Source: Bipolaris cookei
Taxonomy: Eukaryota; Ascomycota; Dothideomycetes; Pleosporales; Pleosporaceae
Assembly: GCA_002286855.1 (NCBI GenBank)
Contig: NRSV01000053.1
Location: 62,001 to 126,000 of the forward strand
Length of the DNA: 64,000 bases
Direction of reading: 5' to 3'
In this document: piece by piece, positions 43,844-55,076 of the stretch
Position numbering within the stretch: position 1 is the first letter of the stretch
How the letters are laid out: every line of letters starts with the position of its first letter
Notes under the pieces: model-generated
Seen by the model: the letters and a program-made list of their open reading frames with translations, nothing else
What the model was told of the DNA's origin: nothing
Databases searched by the model: none
Position numbers and translations under genes: made by a program

Positions 43844-44061
43844 GGGAGGAGGATATGTGCATAGAGCATGACAACCTTGAACAGGCGTTTGGATTGGATA
43901 CAAAAAGTTTGATTTGTTTTTGGAGGTCGAAAAGGGAGAGAGATCCCCTGACCATGAACATGGCTAGCGGTGCTTATGGGACTCACTAGTGTGGGTCTGC
44001 TAATGGGCGGTTTGTTTGCCGTTACAAATGAATGAATGAATGTGAATTGTTTCGAGATGCT

Positions 44062-44489
44062 TGTTCTGATTGAGTTATTATTATTATTATTGTTATTGTT
44101 ATTGTGGTTTAACGTCCTGTCTCAACCCTAGGGCTATATAAGACGTGCAAGCTGGTGAGGCTTACAAGTATCTACGTAGTTACATTCAATTTGGTGTAGA
44201 TTGGGGCGGGGGGTTGTCTAAATACAGGTGAGGCTCGTGATCTAGTGTAAAGGGTAGTAGTAGGGGGTCTTGCGGAGTGGAAGAAAAGGGGATGGGAAGA
44301 TTAGAGCGGGACTACCTAGGATATGTAGTTGCTCTAATTGTCGGTGTTTCCTTTGTACCAGGCCTGTGTGGCGACCTTTGTTTCCTTGATAAAAGATAGT
44401 AGTAGGCCTCTATACCTTTCTCGGTGTTTAGGAGAAAGGCTAGCGATAGAGGCTCTCTACTAGCTTCTTGCATCTGTTCTGATTGAGTT
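44062..44489 (-). mobile_element. Short retroposon (SINE or truncated LINE) with 15-bp target duplication
   Basis: A 398-bp segment (44077-44474) is flanked by the exact 15-bp direct repeat TGTTCTGATTGAGTT at 44062-44076 and 44475-44489. Read on the minus strand, the insert ends in a simple-repeat tail of CAATAA then AAT units (44110-44077), directly next to the duplication. Long variable target duplications with a 3' tail are the mark of target-primed reverse transcription. No reading frame or clear pol III A/B boxes are seen, so I cannot say whether it is a SINE or the 3' end of a LINE. It lies 234 bp after the GDH2 stop codon. Confidence 0.72.
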
Positions 44490-44630
44490 GTTCACGTGTA
44501 TATGAGGCAATGTGTATACTGTTATGTCATTGCAATTTCCAAGTACATGTAGAAACAAGTAGCATATCAGACGTCAATAGAGAGATATCAAGAAAAACGC
44601 CATCCCATTTCAATGTCCCAACCCACCTAT

Positions 44631-46301
44631 TCACTTGAAAACCACTTTGACCTCCTTGGCAGGCTGCAGCACGATATCCGCATGCATCCCGGGCTCCACA
44701 CCCCCCATCCTATTCTCCACCGTCTCAAACCGTTGAAACAAGCGCACAAGCGTATACCCCATTTCCGTGAGCGCAAACTGCTGTCCGATACAAATCCTGG
44801 GACCCCCATTAAACGGAATATACGACCAGCTCTTGGGCGTCCACGCGTCCCACCTCTCTGGTGCGAATGCTGATGGCGGGGGCAGTGAAGACGACGAGGG
44901 CGGGTACAAGTCTGCGCGGCGCTGCATGACGAGAGTGGAGTAGCCGATAGCGGTTCCTGCGCGAATGCCAATAGGTAGGCTGCCGTCGGGACCGCCGCCA
45001 ACGGGGAGCGTAGTGTCTTTTAGTGCCATGCGGACGTTGTAAGGGATTACGGGGTAGAGCCTTAGAGTCTCGTTTATGATGTGCTGGAGGTACTTCATGT
45101 TCTTCAAATTCTCATAGGTGGGTTTGTTGTCGAGGCCGACGGTGTTTATGATTTCCTGGCGGAGTTTGGCGGTGATGACTGGGTCCAGGGACAGGTGGTA
45201 GATTGTCCAGGTGAGGGTGCAAGCGGTTGTGTCGCGGCCTGCAAGGAGGACGTTGACGATTTGGTCGCGGAGGGTGGAGCGGTCACGGGTGTAGGCTGCG
45301 AGGGCATGGAGGAAGGTGTAGTCCTCGTCGTTTTTTGAGATTTTTTCAAGTTCCTCTGGGGAGAGGGCCAAGGCGCGGTCGATGAAGGTGGAGACGAATT
45401 TGTTGATGCTGTTGATTGAGTCGTAGAAGCCCATGTATCTGCGGGGGATGACCCAGTTCAAGGGGCTGTGCGGGAGGTTTAGTTGTAAGCTTGAATGAGA
45501 TGGGGATGATTGTTATTTTACATACCCAACTCGGGCGATGATGCTCTGGACACGCTGGGCATTGTAGAATGCATCGGCAAATTCAGTCTTTGGCTCTTCC
45601 AGGCTACCGACACTTTGGCCCAGTAGGAAATGTGTGGCTGCGTCCAGGGTATATCTAAACATCATGTCGAGCGTGTCGATTTCTTGGCCATGGCCAATCT
45701 TGGAAATAAGAATCTGGGTATGCTTCTCAAAAATGTTAATGTCGCTGAGGCGGTCCTTGATAAATTGCGGGCGGATCAGCTGGCGTGAGTTGTGCCATAG
45801 ATCGCCGTCAGTGGTGAAGATACCTGAATGAGATATGTTAGCCTTTATTGTCCCGTTGACAAAAAACATATATTCTGCACCAAATAACTGTCTTCACATA
45901 CCGTTTCCCAAAAAGTTATACCAGTCTTTCCTAAACTCCTCTCCCTTGCCATAATCTTTAAACTGAGTCGCCAGAATAGCTTTGATATTCTCCGGTTCTG
46001 CGGTCATGATGAGCCGATCGCCGATCCCAACCTCGACGGTGTAGCGTCCGGTCGCACACTCCCTGCTGAACATGTTGGTCCACATCTCGTAGGTTTTGTC
46101 CTTCATCGCGCTCTGGACAATGTCCCAAGCTATGTCAATACCCCAGGGGAGGTAGCTCTTTCGAACCGGCGCGCGAGCGCCCAATTTATTGATTTGTGCA
46201 TTGTTATAGAGCCTGCGGGCGACACTGTAACCGATATAGAGGGCAGCCAGGGCACAGAGGAGCTGGGGCGTTGATAGATGCATGGTGTCGAGTTGAGCCA
46301 T
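44631..46301 (-). CDS. Cytochrome P450, CYP52-clan type
   Basis: Membrane-anchored haem monooxygenase; relatives hydroxylate alkanes and fatty acids, but substrate is unknown. Exons 46301-45902, 45823-45526 and 45465-44631, 510 aa. The ATG at 46301 is the first in frame. Residues 8-28 are the ER anchor. Motifs: I-helix AGRDTT at about 308-313, ExxR in ETLRLYP at about 365, and haem loop FNGGPRICIGQ with the ligand Cys about 458. All three are intact. Introns sit at G-IFTTDGDLW and at RVG-PLNWVIPRRY. A Ser/Pro-rich insert (YPPSSSSLPPPSAFAPERW) lengthens the segment before the haem loop. No partner biosynthetic genes are adjacent, so a cluster role is unlikely. Confidence 0.92.
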
Positions 46302-47589
46302 GGTGGGCAATGTCTCGAGGACTTCTGTGGGACTTTCGAGGATGCATGCGGCGATATGTACCCAGTTGCAGCGTTCACGTGCCGCAAGGCAGACACGGCC
46401 GTAGAGAGTGGCCGGCTAAGTGTACTCTAGCTCAGTATGGAAAAAGACGCGGAAATTTTCAGGCGCTATTGTTAGATTAGACGTTCTACTGGCATGGGAT
46501 TGGCCTCGATGCTTCCATGTTCACACCATTGAAACGGCGTATCCTTCGTTTTGGACCTCGGATATGACGTTCCAGAGGGCTCTTGACGTCGCACGAGTGA
46601 CCTTCGTCTCGCAACGTTAACCAAACTAGACAGCATGAGGCCCGTGTGACCTAGCGGGCTATGAAAGCGGGGAAAGACGATCCTGGTAACTCAAGGTGGG
46701 GGATATTTCGCGCGACTTCGGACGAACTGCACAAGCCGCACATTTCATAGATCTGTACGAATGCCGAATATCATGACTGAACATCACGCAAATGACTGTG
46801 TCAGTCTTCTTTTGCTGGTTGGGAAGTGGTCGACTTATCTGCCTTATCCCAATGTTGGTGTTGAACCTTGTGCCGTTGATCGCAGGGGACATACCGAGGC
46901 TGACGGTCTGACGCATACATGACCCATGCAATACTAATAATCCAACCACGTGTTTCTCCACCAATATAGGCTCAATTAAGGCCGCAATTGCAGCAATCGA
47001 ATTGCTAAAACACGTAGAATTGTTTCACTTATGCACAATTGCTTAGGGGTTTAGTGTTAATCATACAACCCTTGCGAGGCGTCACAAGTGTAATGGGCTA
47101 AACGTCCTTCGCCTCTTATCCTTGTCTACAACCTCGTTTACCTTATCTACCCGGCCCGATTGTTGCTTAAGCAACTAGTATAGTATATAGATAGCTACGT
47201 AGGCCAGGACTTAGCTCGCTATCGAATACAATCTTGTTTCCCTGGCCTGCCACGGTACGGGCTCCTACTACAGGTAGTGCAGAGTGGTAGACAGGACGTA
47301 GCTCAAAGAGCTACTTCGGGCAGGGCTGCGATCGCTTTTTGCAGAATCCGTGTGCGGGTGCGAGCACCTGGATTCTGTGTGCTGCCAATCAGCACGCAGT
47401 GTACCAACTTTCTCAGCCAGCGCCGTGACATGCCCTGTCCAATTGTGCTCCTAAGCTTAAGACTACTCCCCGGAGTTGCGCCTCTTACAACAAGGGAGAA
47501 TCGGCGTCTATGAATACCAAGATCTTAAATTCACGCGCACTCCACCTATACTAGGAGAAACAGCTTCTCTAATACATAGAAAAGCTAAT
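46302..47589. other. Left flank of the repeat island
   Basis: About 1.3 kb between the P450 start and the first LTR. No gene recognised. The P450 promoter should occupy the first few hundred bases; the rest looks like decayed non-coding DNA. Confidence 0.4.
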
Positions 47590-47930
47590 TGTTACAAGTA
47601 ACGAGAGGGATTCTCTCCTTGATAAGCGATGAGAAGGCTGAAGGCCCAGGGACGTCCACGTCAAAAGGTAACGATCATCGCGAGTCGCTGATCACGTGAC
47701 TGGCATCAGTAATGCCACCCAAGACATGTGAGGGCATGGCCTCACAGGAGCAGGGAGGAGTCAGTGACTTCAGGACCAAATTCTGATGCAGGACTGGACG
47801 CAATGAGGATATAAGTATGGATGGATTTCATTATTACTCTCATTGTGGTCAACTCAAATTGTAGTTTCTTACTAGTTACTTTGTTATTCTATCTAGCACA
47901 GAATTGATTGTCTTTACCCTTTTGGTTACA
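47590..47930 (+). mobile_element. LTR of a retrotransposon, copy A
   Basis: 341 bp starting TGTTACAAG and ending GGTTACA, the TG..CA ends of an LTR. It matches the reverse complement of 50333-49821 closely, including a near-identical stretch of roughly 190 bp (47610-47805). Similarity continues past the end (CGAATCGCCAGA at about 47950), so part of the internal leader is present. No gag or pol frame follows. Confidence 0.72.
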
Positions 47931-48141
47931 TCCATAACTCCTTTCCACTACGAATCGCCAGACAATCGCACGGCTTACCGCAGATTACAGCCTCGCCCTA
48001 ACCCGGACTGAGATTAGGGAAGTATAGCCAAACCTTGTCTAACAACCTGTCCATCATATGAAGCTTTTAAGCACCATGTAATGGGCATTATCGTGAGATT
48101 CTTTAGCGGAGGGTTCTATTAGGTATAAATAATATATATGA
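47931..48141. other. LTR copy A leader remnant and unassigned sequence
   Basis: The first few dozen bases continue the retroelement leader shared with copy B. The remainder is AT-rich and shows no feature. Confidence 0.4.
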
Positions 48142-49041
48142 CTATAAAAATCGTGTTGGATTATAGATTGCGCGCCCACGCCGCGACAAAATAGGTGGAG
48201 GGTGCGATGTAACACTTACTCCCTCCCTACCATCATTACCACCTCTAGAGTCTCTATTATTTAATTTTGAAGTATCATATCGTCTCTGAATAGACTTGAC
48301 TCTGTTTTGAGATATTTTAAAGGCTTTTTGAAGTCGTTGTGCTATAATTCGAGCTGCTCTCCATATGGCCTTTTCAGCAGCCTCAGCTCGCTTTTTTGCC
48401 CGATCAATTGCAGCAGCAGCAGCGCGCGCCACACGCCGTAGCTCCTTCTCATGTGCTTTTTTCTGCCTTTGATGATCACGGAACTGCTGTCTCTCTATTT
48501 TTTTAGTATTATAGTTGCTGTTCGTCAAAAGCTTTTCGACGCTGTTGCTCTTGAGCGTCTCTGATCTTATGAGATGACGAAAATACAGCACTTGTCCGTA
48601 TAAGTAATAAGGTTACAGCGATCGGATGGCTCGGAAGCTCTGCCCCGCACACAGCAGAGAGCATAAGAAGAGAACCTTGTACGCACGTAGATAGGCAAGA
48701 ATAAGAACAAGAATTTTGAATACACACACTTGTCTTTTGGCAACCCTTCTGCATTCGTGCAAATGCTCTTTAGCCCCGCACGCACATGCTTCGTACCTTG
48801 CTGTTTGCACCCGGTTCACGCTTATACTAGCTAGCTACAGAGCCCATTCAACAGCACTATTATAATAATCGTCGGTAGTTTCGAGTAGTAGTACCTTACC
48901 ACGCCTTCTTCGAGATCTTTTATTTACTAGAGCATCTCGAAAGCCTCTTACTTTATGCTCAAGAAGTAATTTTTGGGCAGAGATAGCATAGAAGGCCCGA
49001 CTGAGTTTCTGAGCGGTTAGATTACATCTATCCTTTATCAC
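48142..49041 (-). pseudogene. Dead pogo/Fot-type transposase, C-terminal part, split by an insertion
   Basis: Minus-strand segments resemble the C-terminal tail of fungal pogo-class DDE transposases: 49041-48851 reads LTAQKLSRAFYAISAQKLLL and onward to RRRRGKVLLLE, ending NSAV; after the nested insertion (48585-48850) the same frame resumes as SAVFSSSHKIRDAQEQQRRK; a frameshift near 48505 then leads into the Ala/Arg/Lys-rich coiled tail (ELRRVARAAAAAIDRAKKRA) to 48142. The DDE core is missing. The fragment is therefore truncated, interrupted and frameshifted. Family assignment rests on the typical linker and basic tail only. Confidence 0.6.
48585..48858. mobile_element. 258-bp nested insertion with 8-bp target duplication
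   Basis: Sequence 48593-48850 is bounded by the direct repeat ACAGCACT at 48585-48592 and 48851-48858. Removing one repeat plus the insert (266 bp) restores the transposase reading across the gap, which strongly supports an insertion. Ends show only a weak inverted match (GTATAAG near 48598, CTTATAC near 48821), and no coding frame. It may be a small non-autonomous DNA element, but the class is undetermined. Confidence 0.65.
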
Positions 49042-49820
49042 TAACCTTAAGAGCCGCTCTGTTTAGCACTAATTAGAGGCACTAAGCTTAGAAGACTCGC
49101 TATCGCTAGAAGTAGATTGTAGATCGAATCTGTTTGTAACGGCGCAGGCAAGACTAGTCGAATCAATATCGGCAGTAGGATCACTCAGAGGTATATGGAA
49201 GTGCGTGGAACCACAAAAGGGCCTTGATTCGAATAGACACCTATAGGCCTTGTACGAAAGGATATCAAAGATATACAGAACAACAATGGCTGTTGACCCA
49301 TACTTATACTTGCACGCCTGGTTACTAATCCGAGGTAGATCCGGACAGCGTCCGGGTCAGGTCTGGGCAGGTTCTGGTACTGCTCTAAACCAGAGTCTAG
49401 TACGAATCCGGATCGGGCTTAATTCACCAGTGTCTTTGGGTGAGGCTGTGTCGTTACGTTGTTAAGTATAACGCTTAGATTTAGTAGAAATATACCCGTT
49501 ACTTTAAAGGATTTTTTAATAGCCTCTGTAGTAAAAACAGCCTGCTAAAAGCCTAGAATACTAGCTAAAAGTCTATCTTAATTAGTAAAACGAGGCCCCG
49601 GCTGTTCTCTATAAAGCTCGCAATTTAGGCTGAGTACACGGAAGCTGGTGGCTTGAAAAGGGAGACAGTTATGACGGGCTGAACGCCCTTTGGATAGCTC
49701 CTCGTGTTACACGGGGTTTAATCTATACTTCTCTTGCCAGGTCCCACACTATGGCCGGTGAGCTTTGCGCTAGTTTTCTGTGAAGTTTTTCTGGCGATTC
49801 GATGGAGTGGTGTAGATGAG
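49042..49820. other. Unassigned part of the repeat island
   Basis: About 780 bp without a recognisable gene. The right end (about 49640-49820) is the internal leader of LTR copy B, including its CGAATCGCCAG match. The middle is AT-rich with short repeated words. Confidence 0.4.
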
Positions 49821-50333
49821 AGTAACAATTGAAAAATACAATCTTTATTGCTAAAGACTAACAGGTAAAAAACTTGTTAAGTAAAGTAATTAGTAAGAAA
49901 GTACAATTTGAGTTGACCACAATAAGAGTAATAATGAAATCCATCCGTCCTTATATCCTCATTGTAGAAAGACTAGGATAGGCGATAGAAGACAGTAGAG
50001 GATTTTAAGCAGGGAAGCCTACCATGTTTGCTCTACACACCTAGAATAGGAAGATAGTGTTCATAGATCCGAAAGGAAACCAGGTAGCATTTCAGATTGA
50101 TTTATTATCATATACTCGTTGCGCCCAGTCCTGGCATCAGAATTTGGTCCTGAAGTCACTGACTCCTTCCTGCTCCTGTGAGGCCATGCCCTCACATGTC
50201 TTGGGTGGCATTACTGATGCCAGTCACGTGATCAGCGACTCGCGATGATCGTTACCTTTTGACGTGGACGTCCCTGGGCCTTCAGCCTTCTCATCACTTG
50301 TCAAGGAGAAAATCCTTATTGTTACTTGTAACA
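49821..50333 (-). mobile_element. LTR of the same retrotransposon family, copy B, opposite orientation
   Basis: Reads TGTTACAAG from 50333 leftward to TTGTTAC near 49822. Compared with copy A it holds about 145 extra bases (roughly 49966-50110) at a point where a short sequence (CAATGAG/CAACGAG followed by TATAT) occurs at both edges, so either copy B gained or copy A lost this block. The two copies face each other about 1.9 kb apart and form a large inverted repeat. Confidence 0.72.
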
Positions 50334-50920
50334 CAGGTTTTGGTGGTGCCAAGTGTGCGTCAGATCATCGCGGGCGTCAGACCGTCAGCCACGGTAGCCG
50401 ACGTGCCGTGATCTTTGGGTTGCTGACACCATCTCTTCTCAGGCCAGTCGTCACGGCATTGCCAGAGGCCCGCCAAAGTGAGGCCGCGTATGGATGCCCG
50501 TGCAAATAGCTGATGACAGGGCTGCGGCGGAAGTGGAGGATGAACTCCTGCACGTTATCGCGCCTCAACCGGATACCCCACCATGGTACCATCTGCACGT
50601 AGCTGATGTCTTGGCTGGCCCTCTGCACATATGTTTCTCCAGCCTCAAGCTCAATAACAACCAATTAAGTTTTCACACGGTACACAACGGAACTAGGACT
50701 CCCCTGTTTGCCTCTACAACAAAGTTCATCACTGGCCGGCTTCAGCGGATATTGTTTAGGGAGTATCGAATCGGACCTATATTGCCGTGCACCAGCCATC
50801 ATTACAAATTAGTCAACAGTTCAATCATCTCTTTCAAAAAGCTTCCCAGGGCTTGTATCGTCTTGTCATTTCATTTAATTTTGATTTCTCCATGGATTCG
50901 TTGTATCCATTTGCTGCACA
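50334..50920. other. Spacer before the hexosaminidase gene
   Basis: Open frames at 50377-50664 (minus) and 50494-50994 (plus) overlap each other and show no domain. Expected to hold the hexosaminidase promoter. Confidence 0.4.
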
Positions 50921-52888
50921 ATGAAACCCCTTGTAGTTTGTTCTCTCTTCACGTCCTTGGTCGCTGCCATATGGCCACTCCCCACGTCGTATGAGCACGG
51001 AGATGCTGTTCTCTTTATCAAGAAGGATATCTCTTTTCATTGGTACAAGGCTGGTGCCAGAAATGTAGGCCCATACACGGATCAAACTCCCTTCCTTTTC
51101 GCATCAGACTCTGACATTGGACCTCATTTTCAGCAAAGTACAGCACTAGAACTATACAAAACTTATACAGATGTATCTGTCACTGACAAAGCCGAGAATG
51201 GGGCGGGCGACAGTGTTTCGGGCGATGACATCGTCGACTTTGCCATCAAATTTAGCTGGAACATAATCTTCAACCAAAATCTCTACCCGTGGAAATTCCG
51301 ACCTCGAGCCTGGAACGAGCCAACACCTGGGAACGCATATGTCTCTCGCGTCGACATCAGACTGCTTTCCGTCGATCCGCAAAACATTGGAAAGCCGCAA
51401 GCTGGCGAAGTTGATGAATCCTACAGCCTAACCTTGACAACAGAAGGTATAGCTACCGTCAGCGCAAACTCAAGCATTGGCGTAGCACGCGGCCTAACAA
51501 CATTTACACAACTCTTCTTCGCCCATTCAAATAAACAAGATGTATACACACCCCTTGCCCCAGTCACCATTTCCGACACCCCAAAATTCCAGCACCGAGG
51601 CATCAACCTCGACGTCTCCCGCAACTTCTTCCCTATCAACGACATAAAACGCCAAATCGACGCCTGCGCCTACAACAAAATGAACAGATTCCACCTGCAC
51701 GTCACAGACTCTCAATCCTGGCCCTTGGAGATCCCCTCCATCCCCTCACTCTCTGCCAAAGGCGCCTACAGCTCCGACCTCGTATACACAGCCTCCGACT
51801 TCAGCGACCTACAGCGCTACGCTGCACTCCAGGGTGTTCAAATGATCACAGAGATAGACATGCCGGGCCATACAGCCAGTATCGGATACAGCTTTCCCGA
51901 TCTTCTCGCCGTATTTGACATTCAACCAAACTGGGATACCTACGCAGCCGAACCGCCAACGGGTACTCTAAAACTCAACTCCACGGCTGTAAGCAAGTTC
52001 CTCGGTACCGTCCTCGACGACTTACTCCCGCGTGTGCATCCATATTCTGCATACTTCCATACGGGTGGCGATGAAGTAAATAAAAACGCATACAGCCTCG
52101 ATGACACGGTGAAAAGCAGCGACTTCGCCGTCTTGCAACCCCTCATGCAAGCCTTTGTAGACCGCAACCACGACCAGGTCCGCGCCAAGGGCCTCGTCCC
52201 CATTGTGTGGGAGGAAATGCTACTGGACTGGAATTTGACACTGGGTTCCGATGTCATTGTGCAGTCGTGGCTCAGCGATGAGTCCGTGGCGCAGATAGTG
52301 GGCAAGGGGCATAAAGTGCTTGTAGGCAATTATAATTTCTGGGTAAGATACTCCACTTCCTCTTTCTTTCACTTTCCATCTTCTTATATACCGGGAAGGG
52401 AGAAAGAGGGAAGTGCCTTTTTTTAACCCCAGAAGGCAATGCTAATGGGAAGATAGTACCTTGACTGCGGCAAAGGCCAATGGCTCAACTTTGATCCCTC
52501 AGTTAGTGCAGACAACTGGCCTTACAACGACTACTGCGCCCCCTTCCACAACTGGCGCGTAATCTATTCACTGGATCCGCTCGCCGGCGTGCCGGAAGCA
52601 TCGCAGCACCTTGTTCTTGGGGGTGAGGCGCACATGTGGGCTGAGCAGACAGATGCGGTGAATGTGGATCAGATGATTTGGCCGCGCGCTGCGGCAGCGG
52701 CAGAGATACTGTGGAGTGGGGCCAAGGATGGGGAGGGCAGGAATCGCAGTCAGATTGAGGCGGCGCCGCGGTTGAGTGAGATGAGGGAGAGGTTGGTGGC
52801 GAGGGGGGTGGGCGCGAGTGCGATTCAGATGCCATATTGTACTATGGATGGCGTGGTGTGTCAGTTGGGGTATCAAAAGAGTGGATAA
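50921..52888 (+). CDS. Beta-N-acetylhexosaminidase, GH20, secreted
   Basis: Removes terminal GlcNAc from chitin oligomers; used in cell-wall turnover and chitin feeding. Exons 50921-52342 and 52457-52888 give 617 aa. Residues 1-16 are a signal peptide (MKPLVVCSLFTSLVAA). The N-terminal pre-domain is followed by the GH20 barrel: HRGINLDVSRNFFPI, MNRFHLHVTDSQSWPLEIP, EIDMPGHTASIGY, and the catalytic pair Asp 384-Glu 385 in YFHTGGDEVN. The second exon gives YLDCGKGQWLNFDPS and GGEAHMWAEQTDAVN, also characteristic. Every catalytic element is present. The intron of 114 nt is longer than most here. The gene lies right next to the repeat island but appears intact. Confidence 0.96.
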
Positions 52889-53070
52889 TAATGTGCGTTT
52901 CGGCTTGATATGTAGAGACGAAAGAGCATGTTGTATCTAGCTCCTTAATCAATTTCCCGTATAACCAAGGGGAAAAGTTCTCTTGATCTAACATTAGCAT
53001 CGATTTCCATACATTCAACGCCAAAGCGCCTTCTTCATTTTCATTCCTGTCATACAAGACAACATCCCCT

Positions 53071-54630
53071 CTAAAACTCCATTGCATCCGCTGCCTCTTC
53101 CCTCTCCCTCTTAAGCGCCGGTTTCTCTTCCTCCAGCAGGCCTGCAACAAACCGTTTGAAGAAGTCTACATAAGGCTTCAGACTCGTCTTCTCCCAGTCC
53201 TGCACCTTTTTATCTGTCTCGTCGCCAGTCCAGTCGTCAATTTCTTGCAGTAGTTGTGTGACTGTTGGTACGCTCAATGGATCGAAATCTTCGACCTTCC
53301 GTGTGTCAATCGGTACACAAACTCTCCCTGTACCGGGATGCACTACAAATGGGCTCTTGAGTAAATGGTTCAGTTTCTTAGAGACCTCAGCATCAAGACG
53401 GGGATACGTATATTCTAGTATGATGTCTTGCTTAGCTTCGCGGAGCTCTCTGGGCGTCTTTGATAGAGCGCCGGATTCGGCGAGGGTATTGATGTCGGAC
53501 CATTTGGAAGCGCTGGGGCGAGAGGGTGCAGAACTCCATTTCTTCTGCAAGGCGGCTTTGAGGGTAGGGTCAGGGAGCAGGTTAAGCAGATGGGCCGCTT
53601 TTTTATCACTGGCCCAAGGATCTTGTTCAGCGAGAATGGACGTCTGGAAGTGCTCTTTCAAGATTTCTAGACTGCGCTCCAGATGTGGGTGGAGGGGTCG
53701 CCGGGCATGGACTTTCTTGCCGCCCTGGTCGCCTCCCTTGAGGAGTTCGAGATAGCTGGCTACTGAGCGGCGTCTCTGGTCATCCATCTCTCTTGCGCGC
53801 TTATCGCAAACCCAAGCGTGAGCACCACGACGACCAGAGTAAACCCAGAGTATGTGCTTGAAGCCAAAGTCTTCCCGTAGAGCCACGTCAATGGTCTTGA
53901 TGGCCATTGTGATGAAGCCCCAGCACTTGAGGCAAATACTTGCACCTGTGCAGCATGTTCTGATGTCATCGTAATCTGTCATATCGATATCAAAGACCAG
54001 CTCCTTCATGATTGGACGAAAGGCGCTGGCTTTTCGCAACGTCTTTCGATCTCTCGGGTTTGTGCTGTACATGGGACCGATTTCAAAACGGGAGGGAAGC
54101 ATGCTTATGCACTGTTTCCGTAGTAAATCAGAAGTCGGAAAGGACTGGTAGCGCAGATATGCGTCATTAGGCAGCGTGAATGCGAATTCGCGATGGGCAA
54201 AGTCGTTGCTCGGGGTTGCGGAATGGTTGAGCCATTGGAAGAGGGGGCGGAAAGGGAAGAGACGCTGGTAAAAGGCGCGCATGATATCAGGGTCGGAGAA
54301 GGACGAGTTGGAATTAATCTTGCTGTGTGAATGTCAGTTGTCGAGCATCAGCATCGTCGTGGACCAGGTGGGGGCGTACATTGGGGCGGGCTGCGATGTA
54401 TCTTCTTGTGAGGTGGGTGCTGGTGCGCTCGAAGGGAATTCCGGGTCTGAATCTACGTCGTTGAATATTTCCTCGAGCTTGACTTTGCTTGTCTCTGCTG
54501 TGGCCGCTGCCGGCACGTCTTCCATGGCGACATCTTGGGTTTCTGGCTCTGGCTTGACGTTGCCGGTCTGTGATGCGTCTTGTGTAGGCGTCGAATCTGG
54601 CGAGATTGAGTGCGGCATTGTGAATACCAT
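53071..54630 (-). CDS. PRI1: DNA primase small (catalytic) subunit
   Basis: Catalytic subunit of the DNA polymerase alpha-primase complex; makes RNA primers in the nucleus. Exons 54630-54380 and 54322-53071 give 500 aa; splicing creates QPAPIKINSNSSFSDPDIM and leads into the conserved MRAFYQRLFPFRPLFQWL. The N-terminal 85 residues are acidic and disordered, longer than in yeast. Catalytic aspartates are about 195 and 197 in ELVFDIDMTDYDD; the zinc site includes CCTGASICLKCW; the phosphate-binding motif is SGRRGAHAWVCD. An in-frame ATG at 54618 is an alternative start. The end is Lys/Glu-rich. It converges on the hexosaminidase gene with 182 bp between stops. Confidence 0.95.
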
Positions 54631-55076
54631 GGATTGATCTGAACCTGGCAAGTCAAGGCGTTGGATTGTCTATTGGAGTTGAAAGACTTCGTCACGGTCA
54701 ACGCGTAGAGAGAACGCGGGCGCGCGTTTTGGCTGCAGGGGTACCCTTGCGCGTCGTCCCTCATTTACTTTCCCCATTCGGTCAACCATCACTGACTACA
54801 CTATGTTTGCCTTCAGCCATAATTATCTGGATATCTGCAGCATACACTATCTTCAGCCTCATAGTATTGGCAACGGAAGAGGAAGATATGGTGTCGGGGG
54901 ACGGATGGATTTCAGATGAAAGCAGTTTCTATGGTACGTCGGGTGCATCTTGAAGCCACACCCGCTGACCACTAGACGGCACCGAGGAGGAGAAACAGCA
55001 TCAAAAATAGCGCTGCAAAAAGTATGATCTAAAATTGATCTAGTGTGCTCGTTCCAACGACATCAGCATCGTTACG
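54631..55076. other. Spacer upstream of PRI1
   Basis: 446 bp with a short plus-strand frame (54666-54953) that shows no domain. Likely PRI1 promoter followed by decayed DNA. Confidence 0.4.

Noticed and set aside
44631..46301. Secondary-metabolite cluster around the P450
   Set aside because: Neighbours are GDH2 and a repeat island; no polyketide synthase, peptide synthetase, terpene cyclase, transporter or cluster regulator is present.
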